Both the position numbers and the translations under genes were made by a program. The notes under the pieces were generated by a model. The model ran no database searches. It was not told the DNA's origin and saw only the letters and a list, made by a program, of their open reading frames with translations. Below are positions 1 to 12,765 of a DNA stretch of 64,000 nucleotides, in pieces. Source of the stretch: Myripristis murdjan (Eukaryota > Chordata > Actinopteri > Holocentriformes > Holocentridae); NCBI RefSeq assembly GCF_902150065.1, contig NC_043990.1:23194199-23258198 (forward strand), in the 5' to 3' direction. How positions within the stretch are numbered: position 1 is the stretch's first letter; each line of letters opens with the position of its first letter.

Positions 1-449
1 AGCACTTGGGTTTGATCCTTTATTCAGTGGAAATAAACTAGACCTCTGTGTATGTTTGAACGAGTGAGGGAGGAGAAAGAGACAGAGCGAATCCACCAGA
101 AAAAAAAAAAAAAAAGCGTGCTTCTCATTTTAATATTTCTCGCAGGAAATTGCTTTATCTTCTTAAGAAGCAGAGTGAAGTTAGCTCAAGGGAAGAGGTA
201 TTCTTTTGTCACTCCCGTCATTTCTCCTCTGTATCTTCCACCACTTCGCTTTCTGCCTCTCACTGAAATTCACACCAAAAGCTCATGTTTAGAAAAAAGA
301 AAATGTTTTTTTAGTTGCTTTTAGAAAATTTTCCCATCACATCTTTCACTGACATTATTTGCTGTTTCTCCTCTCTGTATGCAATCACCCCCATTTTTGA
401 TAAATCTGTCTTTTCCATCTCTCTCCCCCCTACCATCTTCTCTCTCCAG

Positions 450-461
450 CGTGCCCCCATT
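450..461 (+). other. dlgap3: candidate 12-nt microexon in dlgap3
   Basis: Twelve bases sit between a strong polypyrimidine tract ending in CCAG and a consensus donor, GTAAGT. The length keeps the reading frame, and in the phase of the next exon (568) it adds four residues without a stop. Neural microexons of this size are known in synaptic genes, but nothing here proves this one is used. Confidence 0.3.
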
Positions 462-567
462 GTAAGTATCCATTTTCCCAGCCCTTTGATGACATGCAGC
501 CCATTCTGCTAACAGCCCACTATATCTCTTTTCCCTCTCTTGTTTCCCCTCTCTTCTGCATCTCCAG

Positions 568-2667
568 TCTTTCCCTATCGTAAAGGTGCTCCTCCTCCGC
601 TCCCACCTCGCATGTCCAAGTCCTCACTCTCAGTGCGGGCCCAAAGCAGCACAGAGTCCACCCAGGATGCCTACTTCCAGAGCACCGGACCATCAGCATC
701 AGGCCCTGGCACCGGCCGCTCCAAGCAGCACAGCAACTCCATGGACTTGGGCAGCTCCGATGGGCCCTCGGGTCGCTCTTCCAGGGGAGGCTACTACACC
801 GGCACGGGCCCAGGACGGTCCCGACAACACAGCAACTCGGTAGAGAGCCTGGACGGGGTCAGGGGTTCACGGGAGCTGGTGCCCTATGGAGGGGGTCCAG
901 GGGTTGGAGTGAGAGCCAAACACAGCAGCTCAGCTGACAGTCTGCTGGAGGGACCCCCGAGGCCGGCCAGGGAGAGGGACGGCAGGGCCGGGGGTAGCCT
1001 GGGGAAGTCGGTATCCCTGCCCCAGAATAGCTTGGTGCTGAGTAAAGCTGGAGGAGTAGGAGGGCAGGATGAAGCACGTGGTGGGAGAAAGTGGAGGCCG
1101 TCCATAGCTGTGCAGGTGAGGTAATAATGGTGAAGGTACAGGGACAACTGCAAGCACTTTTGTATGGCTGTGTGAAAAAACGACTGCTTCTAATTTGGGA
1201 AAGAACCATGACATGTCTGTTTCAAATTCTTGCACAGAGTGATGCACACACTACTAATAAGACATAAACCCCTGAGATACCAAGCAAGTGCAAACCAGCT
1301 GCTTGTGCTAAAAAAATAAGCCTAACCCTAACCAACTTAGCAAGTGATTTACTAACAGCTGAAATTTAAATGAGCGCCATTGCAATTTAACAGCAATTAA
1401 CCAATTAGAATGTCAGTTGCTATTTAACCTGTAGGATTACAAGATGCACATTTTTCTTGTTCTCAAGTATAAAACAAATTTGATACACTTGTTCTGAATA
1501 ATGCAAATCCAAATTAGATTAGATTAAATATGTCTAGTACTTGCTGTTCAAAGACAGAAAAGATATTTTTAATCCTTATGGTGGACAGGTTATAAAACCC
1601 TCATTCATTTTTGTACTTTCTGGCTGGCATACCTTAAAATAACTATCCATCAGTTCTGATGCCAAATGTTTGTACTGTGGCGTACTCACAAAATCAACCT
1701 GCGCACTGTTCATCAGTCAGAATTGTTACTTTTTACCCATGAAATGCCATTAGCGCCACCGCACGCTTTTAGGCGTGAGGGGATGTGCATGTTACCTCAA
1801 ACATTTTAACTTCACACTCAGTTTTAACATGCACCTCATATCTAGGTTGCATCTGGATATAATTTAGGCAGATTACATTCTTACCAGCATTAAAATGCAC
1901 CACCAGTACACGCTGAAATTGCATTTCCTTTCCCCTTGCAAAACACAGACTGACACACACATCATTTCATAACATCATTGTGCTCATTCGCCATCCACAA
2001 GTACCCTCCTGACAATCCATTTTTGATGAGTATTATTATCCTATATATTGTTATATGATTATCCAAGCTGCTGTCATCCATTTGATTTGCATGTTATGCT
2101 CCCACAAGGCAACACTGATTGCCATTTTGTTTGTTACTATTTATTGGTTGAAGATGTAGTGCATTCTAACGTGTTTTGGCCTGCAAATATGTCCAGGTGA
2201 ATCTCTGAGCACCCGAGTTTTGGTGCATCTTAGGTGCTTTTCCATCAAAATTTAATGCAGCTTTCCTCTATCTAAAGAGGTGTTGTGTGTGTGTTTGTGT
2301 GTGTGCTCACACCTCTGCACTCTCACTGTGATTCTCTCTGTCCATGCCAGGTGGACAGCTCAGAGACCCTGTCGGACTCAGACGCAGAGGGCAAGGCTCT
2401 TAGGGAGGTCCACTCTATAGGGGTCCAAGTGGAAGATGATAAAAGGTAATCCAAATGACAACTGGATATTAAACTAGGGTAAAAAAAATATTTATATACA
2501 TATATTTGGATATATCTTCTATTAATCTCTTAACTGCTTGAGATGTTTTTGGTTTTGTTTTGCATGACTCTTAAGTTGCCTTATTTACAGACAAATGACA
2601 CAAGCTGTGGCTGTTTGAAAAAGCATTCATCCATTGGTCTGTTCCTCCAAATTGCGATTTTATTGGA

Positions 2668-2741
<74 letters not shown>

Positions 2742-5700
2742 AATTCATGTGATATTAAAGTGATATTAAAAAGCAGTTAACCCCTGCGAAGCTCCTCAAA
2801 TGATAGGAACTCGCTCTTTAAAATGTATTTCTAAGCTAGTTCCTGTTTTTTTTTTGTTTTTTTTTTTATTTAACATTTCATCAGACATCACAGTTTGAAT
2901 TCAGTAGCACTTAGTTCCAAGAACGTCTTGTTTCTCACCATTAGTGACTGTAACCATGACTACTGCAAATCTCACAGTCGACATGACTTTCACACGTGAC
3001 GCAACCCTTCTCCTAATTATATCCAGCATCAGCCACAGGTCAGATTCACACATACACATACACACACATGCACACACACACACACCTCCAGCAGTTTGTG
3101 ATTGTGCACCTGTTAACAATGTCTCCCTTCCAGTCTCGGCGTCAAGGGTGCGAGTGTGACATCGGAAGTGAAAATGAGAGCGAGAACGGATATCTGAGTC
3201 ACACTTTGCACCTTATCAGACAGTGGAGGAGTGTTTGTGCATGTGGAGGGGGATAGGAGGGCATTTTTAATAGTTGAGCAAACTCTAATCTCTGATTCCA
3301 TTTAACATGACATATGAACTCACGAGTGTGTCATATGCCATGGGATTTAGTGGGAGATATCACAACTAAGTCAGTAGTAGTGACCGTAATGGCATGGAAA
3401 TAGGAAATCGCAGCATGAATCTATTTGCAAATAAACGTATGCCAATGTAAACCGGTTGTCCCTCATGAAAGCTAGAATTAACGCCTCGTGGATGTATGCC
3501 TTCGCAATATTTGTCATGGAGAGTTTGAAGGAATTGGTCACATGGTGCAGCAATAATCGCCTGAAGCTTAATATCAGTAAAACCAACAAGTTTGTGTTGG
3601 GCCTCCAGAGGAACGGGAGCCCCCCTGTCCTGGTCGTCATCCAGGGAGAGGAAGTGAAGTGAAAATGATGAGTTATGGCATAGAACCATGGCCAGAAAAG
3701 TGTTTTTGCAGACCATTATAATGTTGTCCATTATGAAGCTGACATTTGAGCTTTTGGATATATTAGTATAATATTTGTCATAATTAGTGTATCAACTGTT
3801 GAGTTATGGCCAGTAACTTGTTTTGTGAGGTCACAGAGTCCTTGACCTCTGACCACCAAAATCTAATCAGTTCATCCTTGAGTCCAAGTGGATGTATCTG
3901 CCAAATTTGAAGAAATTTCGTCTAGGCGTTGCTGAGATATGTTCACAGAAATGAGACAGACAGATGGACGGGCAACCACACTGCAAAAAGTCAAATCTTA
4001 CCAAGATTATTTGTCTTATTTCAAGTCAAAATGTCTTATTTCTACTCAAAATATCTCATTACACTTAAAATAAGACATGATCAGCTCATGAAACAAGCAA
4101 ATTTTTACTTGTTCACTTGTGTCACAAGTAAAAATTTGCTTGTTCCATTGGCAGAATATGTTTCTTGTTTCTAGCAAATTTTAACTTGTTTCAAGTAAAT
4201 TTTCACTTGAAACAAGTGAAAATTGTCTAAAGACAAGTTATTTCTGAGCTGATCATGTCTTATTTTAAGTGTAATGAGATATTTTGACTAGAAATAAGAC
4301 ATTTTTACTTGAAAAAAGACAAATACTCTTGGTAAGATTTTGACTTTTTGCAGTGAAAACATAATGCCTCCGGCCGCGGTGCAGAGGCATAAAGCATATA
4401 TAAAAGACCTGAATACTTTTTCTAGCCATTACCTAACCTGACTGGATGTGTCAGTCTGACCCTGCTGTGGATCCCTGCTGTGTTCCAGGCGGGCTCGTTT
4501 CAAGCGCTCCAACAGCGTGACGGCAAGCGTGCAGGCCGACCTGGACCCCGAGGGCTTCCCAGGACTTAGCATCTCAGTGCCGACGCAGGACAAGAGTCTT
4601 CAGTTCGGCTGCTCCTTCCAAAGGCACTCATCAGAGCCTGAGTCTGCTGGCCAGTACACAGAGTACCACCGCACGGTCCACACACAGGGACAGTGGGCCT
4701 ATAGAGAGGTAGGCACAGCTAGTCCTCCAGGTTTGTATTAGAAAAAGGTCATTTCCATTGCAAGAAATCTTCTGCGGCGAGTCTTGTCATTTGGCTGTGG
4801 CAAGGTATGAGACCTGCAATATCTTAGCCTCATTCCAAATTTGATGCTGAAGCTGCAGCTCTTATAATTGAGGGCAGAGATCACCAAAACACAGGAGCAC
4901 TCAAGACTAATTAAATCTCAGCTGTTTGTGAAATTTTATCACCTATATATATTAATTTATGGCACTAAAAAAAAAAAAAAAAATTAATAAATAAATCTGT
5001 CATTGTGCCCAGAAATGTAGTTGCTTAAATGGGTTTTGTTGTGAGACACTGGACACTAGATGCTGCCATTCCTAATGGTTTAGTGACCTTACACCCCTAA
5101 GTCCACATACACAATGATCCAGGGAAATTTGAAAACGCCATTTTGGTGTTGCATCCCCACTATACAAAAATAGTCTTGTCAGACTGTTTTCGCGATGCTG
5201 ATGTAGACAGAGGGACAAAAAAAAAAATGACAGAAGAAAGGCATTTTTAAATTTACTCTGATTTGTGGATCTGTCCTGAGGCATATATCCTCTGAGTTTT
5301 CCTTTTATCCCTTGTTTTATCCCAGGACTATATCCAGAGTGGCTACTCCACTGAGCCCTGCCCAGCAGACCCACGGCCCCATCAGCACCCACACTTGCCC
5401 CCACGTGCCCACTCCCCGCTGCCCCTCACTTCTGAGCGAGGATGGGCAGGGACGCCGTCCTTGGAGGGCCCCCGAAGCCTGCCTGACTCAGGCCGAGCCT
5501 CGCCTTGTATGAGGGATGGAGAGTTCTTCTTACGCCTCTTGCAGACAGAGGTGGAGAGGATGGAGGGATGGTGCCAGACAATGGAGAGGGAGGCAGAGGA
5601 GAACGAACTGCCGGAGGAGGGTGAGTGTGGGCGGAGGGTCTAGAGCAAGGGTGCACAACTAATTTGCCATGGGGGGGCAGTAGAAGTTTGACAGATGATT

Positions 5701-8098
5701 CAAAGTGTATGTTTAAAACTGCTTCTTTAACTATTTATTTATCTTTGCACAAACACAAAAATATGTGCATTTGGCACTGATATAGATTAAAATCGTCTAC
5801 TATATTGACAGTGTTATAAATTATTTCTCATAATTTGCTATTTGAATATGACGATGAAATGCACACAAGGGTGATGAATGAATGAACATGTGCTACTCAA
5901 AAACCGCCCCGTTGCCCAAAAATGTGCTGCAGCATGACAAACAATGACAGGAATAGAAAGAGGCAAGTACTTTGTGTGAATCACACTTATACCAGGTGGT
6001 ACCTGCTGTAAAATGGCATCTTGCTGCAAAATGACATTGATGTTTGGCCTAAATGATGGTTTCATAGGTGTAGCTCCACAAACATTACTGTTTACCACAG
6101 CCTCTTCCAGTATTTGTTCAGCTGGTCAGCGTTCAAGCAGAATAGACTCCACCTTCACTCCATCTGAGTGGTTTGGTCCACTCCTGCGCTGCGTAATAAT
6201 TGGCCCGTAATAGTTGTTTCATCACTGAACCAACCAAAATACAACTAGATCTTAGGCGCATCACCTGTTATCAGCTGTCTTTGGCTAACAGATTGCTATT
6301 TTAGTGCAAGAAGGTGCTGTTTTGACAGTAATTAAAGATATAGAGGACCACATTGGTAATTAATAAGTGATTATCATGTCACAGGCTGGATTTTACTGGT
6401 CACTGGGCTACATCTGGACCCCAGGCTGTATGTTGTGCATGCCTGTTCTGGAGGAGCAGAGGATAGGTTGAAGTTCAAGTTGAATTAATTATTGGATTTT
6501 CAGTTCCTCATAGTACTTCTGTACTGTTTCCTGTGTCTCTGCTTTGTTTTACCTCCCTAGTTCTTGAGCTGATTCGTAATGCAGTTGGCAGTGCACAGAT
6601 GCTCATGTCTCAAAAAGTCCAGCAGTTCTTCCGCCTCTGCCAACAAAGTGTGGTGAGTACGTGTGATCTCACACACATAACCACAACATCAGATTGAGTT
6701 ATGCTTCATCATATAACTGTCACCAAGGGCAGAATTAGCCTTGCTGCAAAATCACGACTCCAGGTATTTTCCCCATTTTCTCTCTCCTTCTTTCCTTTCC
6801 TTTACTCCTCCTCCTCCTACATTACTTGGCCACCCGTCACTTGGCCACACGTGTCCCGTCCCCCTCTTCCTCTCTAGGACCCGTCAGCGTACCCTCAGCC
6901 CAGTTCTCAGGACCTGGCAGGCTTTTGGGACCTGCTCCAGCTCAACATAGAGGACGTCAGGGTCAAGTTCCAGGACCTCCAGAGGATCAAGGACTCTGGC
7001 TGGAGGCTCCCGCCTGAAAAGAAGGTGAGAAGCCCAGGGGTCCACACAGAGCTGGTTTCCCTGCAGCACTCCCCCAGAGCCAAGATGGCGGTGTGCAGGA
7101 GAGTAGCGCAGATGGTCTTGCCCTCCAAGCCATTGCAGGCTGTGAAACTACAGAATGGCAAAAGGAACTGAGCTGAACTGCCTAGAAGACTGTGGAGTCT
7201 AAAATAGAAATGCATGATTATGAGGAAGCTTGTATTTAATGCAGCTATTCAACCAAAAATTAAAATACCCATCCATTTCTGTCTAAATGTGACACAAACT
7301 GGAACCAAATTTGTCATCTGTGACACACAGTATGTCAGGTGTTACACTCACTGAACAAACTGCAGTTCTTTAGAGTTTCATCTGGTAGTTTAAGAACTAA
7401 CACAAACTTTCTCTTTTCTTCTTTTTCTTGCACTTCTCCTTTATTTTATTTTCCCCTTCTTTCCCATGTTTATTTTTTTTGTCTTTCATTCTAATGGCAA
7501 TGCATGCTTTTTTGTTTTCATTTTGCCATTTTCGTCTCTAAAAATAATTCTGCCATACTCTGTCCTGTATATTGTGCTTCCTCACGTGGCCTCTCCCCTT
7601 TCACCATCTGCTGTTTTTACCTCTTACTTATTCTTTTGCTCCCAATACCTCCATTACTCTGCATGGGTTTCTATCACACAACCATATGAAACCATTTTGT
7701 TATACCATCCGACATGGTACCTCCCCTTTGCGTTTTCTGTTTATATTCTCACATCGCCATTATGTGGCTAGGAGGATAAGAAGCTTCCTCCTCCTTTACC
7801 AAAGAAGCCAGCGGGTGGGGTGAGCGGCACTCTGCGGACCGATAGCGTCGGGGATGGGGTGGGAGGAGGTGGAGGTGGAGGTGGAGGAGGTGGGTCGGGA
7901 GGCCTGGCGGTGCCTCGTGCAGGCGGGCGCACCCTACCAATCAGGGAGAAGTCCCTGGACCTTGGGGACCGTCAGAGGACAGAGGCGCGGAGGAGGCTGC
8001 TGCAGACCAAGCGAACTGCCTCCTTCAGACAGAACTCAGCCACAGAGAGTGCCGACAGCATCGAGATCTACATCCCCGAAGCCCAGACTCGACTCTAA
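568..8098 (+). CDS. dlgap3: DLGAP3-like (SAPAP/GKAP) postsynaptic scaffold protein, 3' part of gene
   Basis: Seven exons read in one frame across canonical splice sites: 568-1115, 2351-2445, 4489-4708, 5326-5620, 6561-6652, 6878-7024 and 7772-8098 (stop). The first visible exon opens with two bases of a split codon, so the gene begins left of the window. Parts in order: a proline-rich SH3-type stretch (GAPPPLPPR); STESTQDAY; three Ser-rich HSNS repeats; SIGVQVED, resembling the GIQVD class of dynein light-chain sites; then the GKAP homology helices (FFLRLLQTEVERMEGW, SAQMLMSQKVQQFFRLC, SQDLAGFWDLLQLNIEDVR). A poly-Gly run follows, and the protein ends in IEIYIPEAQTRL, the family's Shank-PDZ ligand. 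Family knowledge: DLGAPs tether PSD-95 guanylate-kinase domains to Shank in excitatory synapses; the N-terminal GK-binding repeats lie outside the window. Paralogue 3 is chosen from synteny with 1p34-36 genes; DLGAP4 or DLGAP1 is the alternative. Confidence 0.85.
2671..2737. repeat. (GT)n microsatellite
   Basis: An almost pure GT run of about 67 bp in a dlgap3 intron. A shorter CA tract lies at about 3047-3086 in the same intron. Confidence 0.9.
3519..3662 (+). mobile_element. LINE reverse-transcriptase fragment in dlgap3 intron
   Basis: One frame reads ELVTWCSNNRLKLNISKTNK, then GSPPVLVVIQGEEVK, the wording just after the RT catalytic region of fish Rex/L2-like non-LTR elements. Only about 50 codons remain, with no start or end of the element. 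Confidence 0.6.
3670..4400. repeat. dispersed teleost repeat split by a MITE
   Basis: Flanks reading GAGGTCACAGAGTCCTTGACC, GAAGAAATTTCGTCTAGGCG and AAAACATAATGCCTCCGGCC resemble a repeat common in fish genomes. It is interrupted at 3979-4355 by a palindromic element. Family assignment is from memory. Confidence 0.45.
3979..4355. mobile_element. palindromic MITE with CACTGCAAAAAGTC termini
   Basis: Both ends read CACTGCAAAAAGTCAAA inward, and nearly the whole 377 bp is an imperfect inverted repeat (CTTACCAAG, ATTTGTCTT and TTTCAAGT blocks mirrored). No coding capacity. A target duplication is not evident. Confidence 0.7.
5646..6445. mobile_element. hAT-like non-autonomous element in dlgap3 intron
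   Basis: Left end CAAGGGTGCACAAC and right end (reverse complement) CAGGCATGCACAAC are matching terminal inverted repeats. Flanking 8-mers GTCTAGAG and TTCTGGAG agree at six of eight positions, as an aged hAT target duplication would. No transposase frame. Confidence 0.55.
7860..7901 (+). repeat. GGT/GGA triplet run coding poly-Gly in dlgap3
   Basis: A GGA/GGT run encodes a stretch of about eleven glycines in the last exon, between the PPPLPKKP motif and the C-terminal region. Confidence 0.7.
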
Positions 8099-11000
8099 AC
8101 ATGCGACACACACACACACACACAGAGGTGTTACAGCCTCTTATCACACAGAGTTTAATCCCCACACACACATACTCCCAGCTGACACGTAAACCTATCT
8201 CACTCGTTCTCCAAGCCCTGTTTTGGATCTGCGGATCTTCTACCCCGCCGTCAGCATCGCCACATCACTTCACTCACAACAATTGCAAACTCACAGTTCT
8301 GTTGCTCACTGTTGGATGAGACAAAACAAGCAATGACGGCCATTTTGTGTCTTGACACTACGAATCACCCATTTTGCTGACAGAAATGCCTAGACCTGAA
8401 ATGGTAGCTGGCATATTTCAACTGCAGACTTTTCAGTCTGTCTGGGAATTTCTTCTTTTTTAAATTTTGGCTAAAAATAAACATGAAACAGTTCACTTTT
8501 TGATACAGTAGTCAGTTGAGGGTCACGCAGTAGTAGCATGCCTGTGCGTGTTCACCTAGCACTTCTCCCTCACTGAAAAAAAGGGCTTAACCGGCACAAA
8601 ACCTCTGTAAGAGAAGTGGAGAGGAGAGGAGAGGACAGCATCTCTCTGTATGGATGCCCATTGCCATCCTCTAAATGCTTTCTACAGCCGAACCTATTCT
8701 GTACTCTATTTGTAGGTTTTCTGAATCACCACAAGATCTATCCATATGCTTCACTGATAACATCAGTATGCGTGGATGAACTCAGAGAATATCTCACCAT
8801 CAGTTTGAATACAGTGCCCTTAAAGTTAGATGGCTGGCAGTCCCCAAAGAACGTTCTCCAAGCATAGTCAGCCAACTACAGATGGCACCTTTCACCAAGA
8901 CCCAGGCAGTCAGTCAAGGGATATGGAATAGTTTTCTCTCCCTCTGTCTCCTTCTTTCTTTCAGCGCTCACTCCTCGTGTCCCCTGTATCCATCCGCTAC
9001 CCTCAGCATTCTGCAGTAAGGCTGTTTGAGTGTGCAAGTGCTATTTGTACATAGTGTACATGCTCATGTCTGCCAGAAGGAGCTTTGCAGTGTAGCATCA
9101 CAGCCTTGACAGCCACAAGAGCATCAAAGCCAGAGCTGTTTGCTTTTTATATATTCTTTCTGAAGTTGCAGTGTTCAGGGGCGGGGTTGCAGGGAATTTT
9201 TAGTATATACATTTTGGTGGCTTTTCAAGACTTTACAGAGGACGGCCCCATTTCACTGTGAGACTATAGCACCTCCATGTGGCCAAATAAGGACACATAC
9301 CAACAACATTGGCCTTTAGAGAGTCTTTCCACCCCAGTCAGGAACTAACAGTTTTCCTGATGAAATAGCCATGAAAAGATATCAGTTTCTTACTTAGATT
9401 ATTCTTTCTTCCCTCGGACACACATATTTTGCCTTCTCTTCTCAAGTATGTTGCTTGATTTGGTGGACTATTCCAAGGTATTTTTGGCATCGTGGAGCAG
9501 ATCAGCCAGTGGATCACAAAGTAAATGGGGAGAGAGCTGCCAAAGTCTTAGGGACAATCCACTTGCCTAACAAGAGCTCCACTCGAATCCATCAGTCACT
9601 CCAGAGGTGCACAGTACAATCCTCTCAATTTCACACACCACCGATGAAAGAAGGGATGATCCCTCACCGAGGCGAAAGAAAACAAAGGGTTGTACTTTGT
9701 TATGCCACTCTGTGTCCCTCTCCCTTTCTCTCTCTCACAAATCTTGTCAAGAGGAGCCAAGACACTCAAATTCAATCTAGCTCCTTCCAAACCCCTTCCA
9801 AAGAGTTGGGAACTAGAGGAAAACCTCAGCCGTGAAATTTCCCATCTTGAAGTGAGACAAGCCGGTGGCGTACGGGAATCGTGCCAAGATCAAGATACAC
9901 TCGCAGTAATTAGCGATATTTTATGAGCTTGTTGCTCCAGAAAGGACTTAGATGCTCCCTTGCCCTTGTCTCAATTTTACTTCCTGAGATCATACTGTAT
10001 GGTGTTTCCTCTGAACAAAGTGTAGCATGATTTTAAAAGTGTTGAGAGGGTCCCTCTTGCGTTTGCAGATTTGTGTCAAAAATATATATTATTTCTAATT
10101 TTAGCCTTTTGTATGGATGTTGCGTACAGGCTTTTGTGTGAGTGTGCCATTGTGAATTCACTGGCATTAGCGAATATGAAGGGCTGTTTGTTAGAGGGGA
10201 CATGAGTTTGTGATGAAGCCCAATGAATACTAAAAGTTAAATTCAACCATTTTGAAGAAAAAAAAAAAGACAAAAGACAAGAATCTTTTAGCATGACCTT
10301 TTTTTTTTCTTTTCTAATATTTGAGATGGAATGTGTTGAAAAATGGGATATTTTACTGGGAGATGTATATTTTATAATATAACCTACTCTATTTCTAGAT
10401 TAGTAGAGACTATTGAGAACAGTATATGTACAAAATACATATATCAAATGTGAAATACTACAGTATTATTATGATAGATTATAGCATCGTGTGATACTAC
10501 AGCTATGTGGCATATCCAGACTCAGTACATGTGAAAAGAATTTCAAATGATTATTATTATCTTCAGTGTGTGAGAGCTGGGTCAGGTTCACAGGGTATAA
10601 CTGGCAAGAGTGTAATTTGCCAAATATGATCCTCCTTAGGCCTACCATATATCCTCTCTGTTTGTGGTTCTAAAAAAAAAATTATATATATACATATATA
10701 TACTGCTGTATCCCCTCCTTTCCCCTTTTCCCTCTTCCTCCTTCTCTCGGTCTCCTCTTTAGAACCAACTACATGTGCCTAACCAGCTATGTGTGGAGGT
10801 TTTCTTTGAACACAATTTATATAGATATAGAGATATGTACATAGAAAAAAGTATAAAATCTGCAGAGAATATTGTTAAAGAAAAATTTTTATTGTATTGA
10901 CATGCCATCCTGTCTTTAGCTCACTCACACACTTACACTGGCTGAATTTGTTGATAAAATACTGCATGGTTTATGACAACCTCCTTTAAAGGATTCATTT

Positions 11001-12514
11001 AATTGGAATCTCGTTTCTGACCAGCAATTGACAAGAAAGCAAATTTTGTAGCCTGTAAACATTTGCTTTTTGGGGTGTATTTCGTGATTTGAGAAATGAC
11101 ATTTGACAAGATTAGTAATTTCTTTGTACAAAAATTATATCCTTGTGGGAAAAATGATACTGGCAACTTTGAAACAGTAATCAGTGTTTTGTTTAGGTCT
11201 TTCATGGAATTGACGGATTGATTTAACAATCTCCAACTAAAACAGGCTGGCCTGGACATCAAAAGTGGCTTTGAATCAGACGTCATGTTCAATTCATTTG
11301 CAGCCACCTGCTCATATAGGGGGCAGAGTAGCCTTTTAACCCTCATTCTTTTCCTCTATTGCCCTGAACATCATCCGGAGAAGAGGCATTTACAGCATCT
11401 CAGTGGTGTTTGACACAACCTTCATCAAACAAAGCACAAAGATCTGCTTTTATACTGTTACTCCACTGTGAAGGACTCTTGACGCCGCCCTCACAATCCT
11501 CACCCATGCACACCTTACTGTGGAGGGATGCCAAGGTCTTTCCATAGTGAGGCCTCGTTCGGATATTTATCCACAGTAGCATGAACTACTACTACTCAAA
11601 TTCTTAGTGACTTTCTATCACAAGATTAATAGATGAGTTGAGGTGTTAGCCAACCATCTTGCCTTGAAATAGGTCCATTATAAACACTTATGCTTTTGGG
11701 TGTGATTTCCATATGTTGGGTTCTGTATTTTACCTGTCCATGTCTCCTATACCTGCACAGTATAATTACAGGGGCCTCAGAAACATTCAGTAACAATAGC
11801 ACCTGGGTGTAGTGTACAAGTATCATCCCAGCGCTCACCAACACATAAGACAGACCACTACATGAACCCTTTCACCTCTTTCTAAAAGTGCAAAAACCAC
11901 GCGCGGACAGTCAGATGGACAAGTCAACTACGAGTACCTCAGTTTCTAGCAGCAGTGTCTCCAACCCTGACCCAGGCCTCTGTCCTCAGGGGATTCTTTA
12001 ACACCACACAACCACGGACCCTGGAAATATTGGACGAGATCAGTCCTGCTGGAGTGATGTCCATTCTCTCTGAATGAACGGGGGCAACACTTGAGGAGAA
12101 CCCAGTATCACTAGTAGCCATTTTCTGAGACTTCAGAGCACTAGAGTCGCAAGCAAGCAGTGGTCGAGGTGAGAGCTCAATTGTAGCCGATGTGTGTGCT
12201 GTATGCTGAACGTCTGCAACGAAATAAAGTGGGGGGACGTTGTAGCAGCAGATTCTAGTTGGAGCTATACAAACATTTCTGTAAGGTGGAGCTCGTCCAG
12301 AGGCAGAAACTGTCTTATTGTTTGAGTTAAACCTCAATGTGCAAAGCCAAAGAACCATTTTTTTTTTCCTGACTAAGTGACATCGGGCTGCAGCCCAGCA
12401 AGAAAAGCAAGAGGTAGAGTAGCTAATATTATAAAACCAAATGCTGTTGCTGCTATCTGCAAACATGGAATCTAGTCAAACTAAGATATTAGAGGAATAC
12501 ACCATTGTTTGGGG

Positions 12515-12765
12515 GGAAACAGGATGTTTGATACTATTTTCACCTCTGTACACCCAGTGGTGATGGTCATGATATACTGTGTAAATAAGACAGCTTCAGA
12601 GTTGCTGTAAGGTTTATTTTTTCACTTTGAAAGGAGCTAGGCTAATGACTCCTATAGATTTTAAGTGTTTATGCTAAGCTAAGATGAAACAGTACTCATA
12701 GGAAACGAACCACTTGACGTACAGAGGTGAAAATGGTATCAAACATCTTGTCTCAGAACTCCTTT
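12515..12765. repeat. dispersed fish repeat with inverted ends
   Basis: GATGTTTGATACTATTTTCA at the left recurs inverted at the right, where the plus strand reads TGAAAATGGTATCAAACATC, giving arms of about 30 bp. The GCTAAGCTAAG core is typical of a widespread teleost repeat. Confidence 0.45.

Noticed and set aside
52-512. Short plus-strand frames and a GCAG acceptor near 145 as a further dlgap3 exon
   Set aside because: No donor in a matching phase and no DLGAP wording; only the 450-461 microexon candidate was kept.
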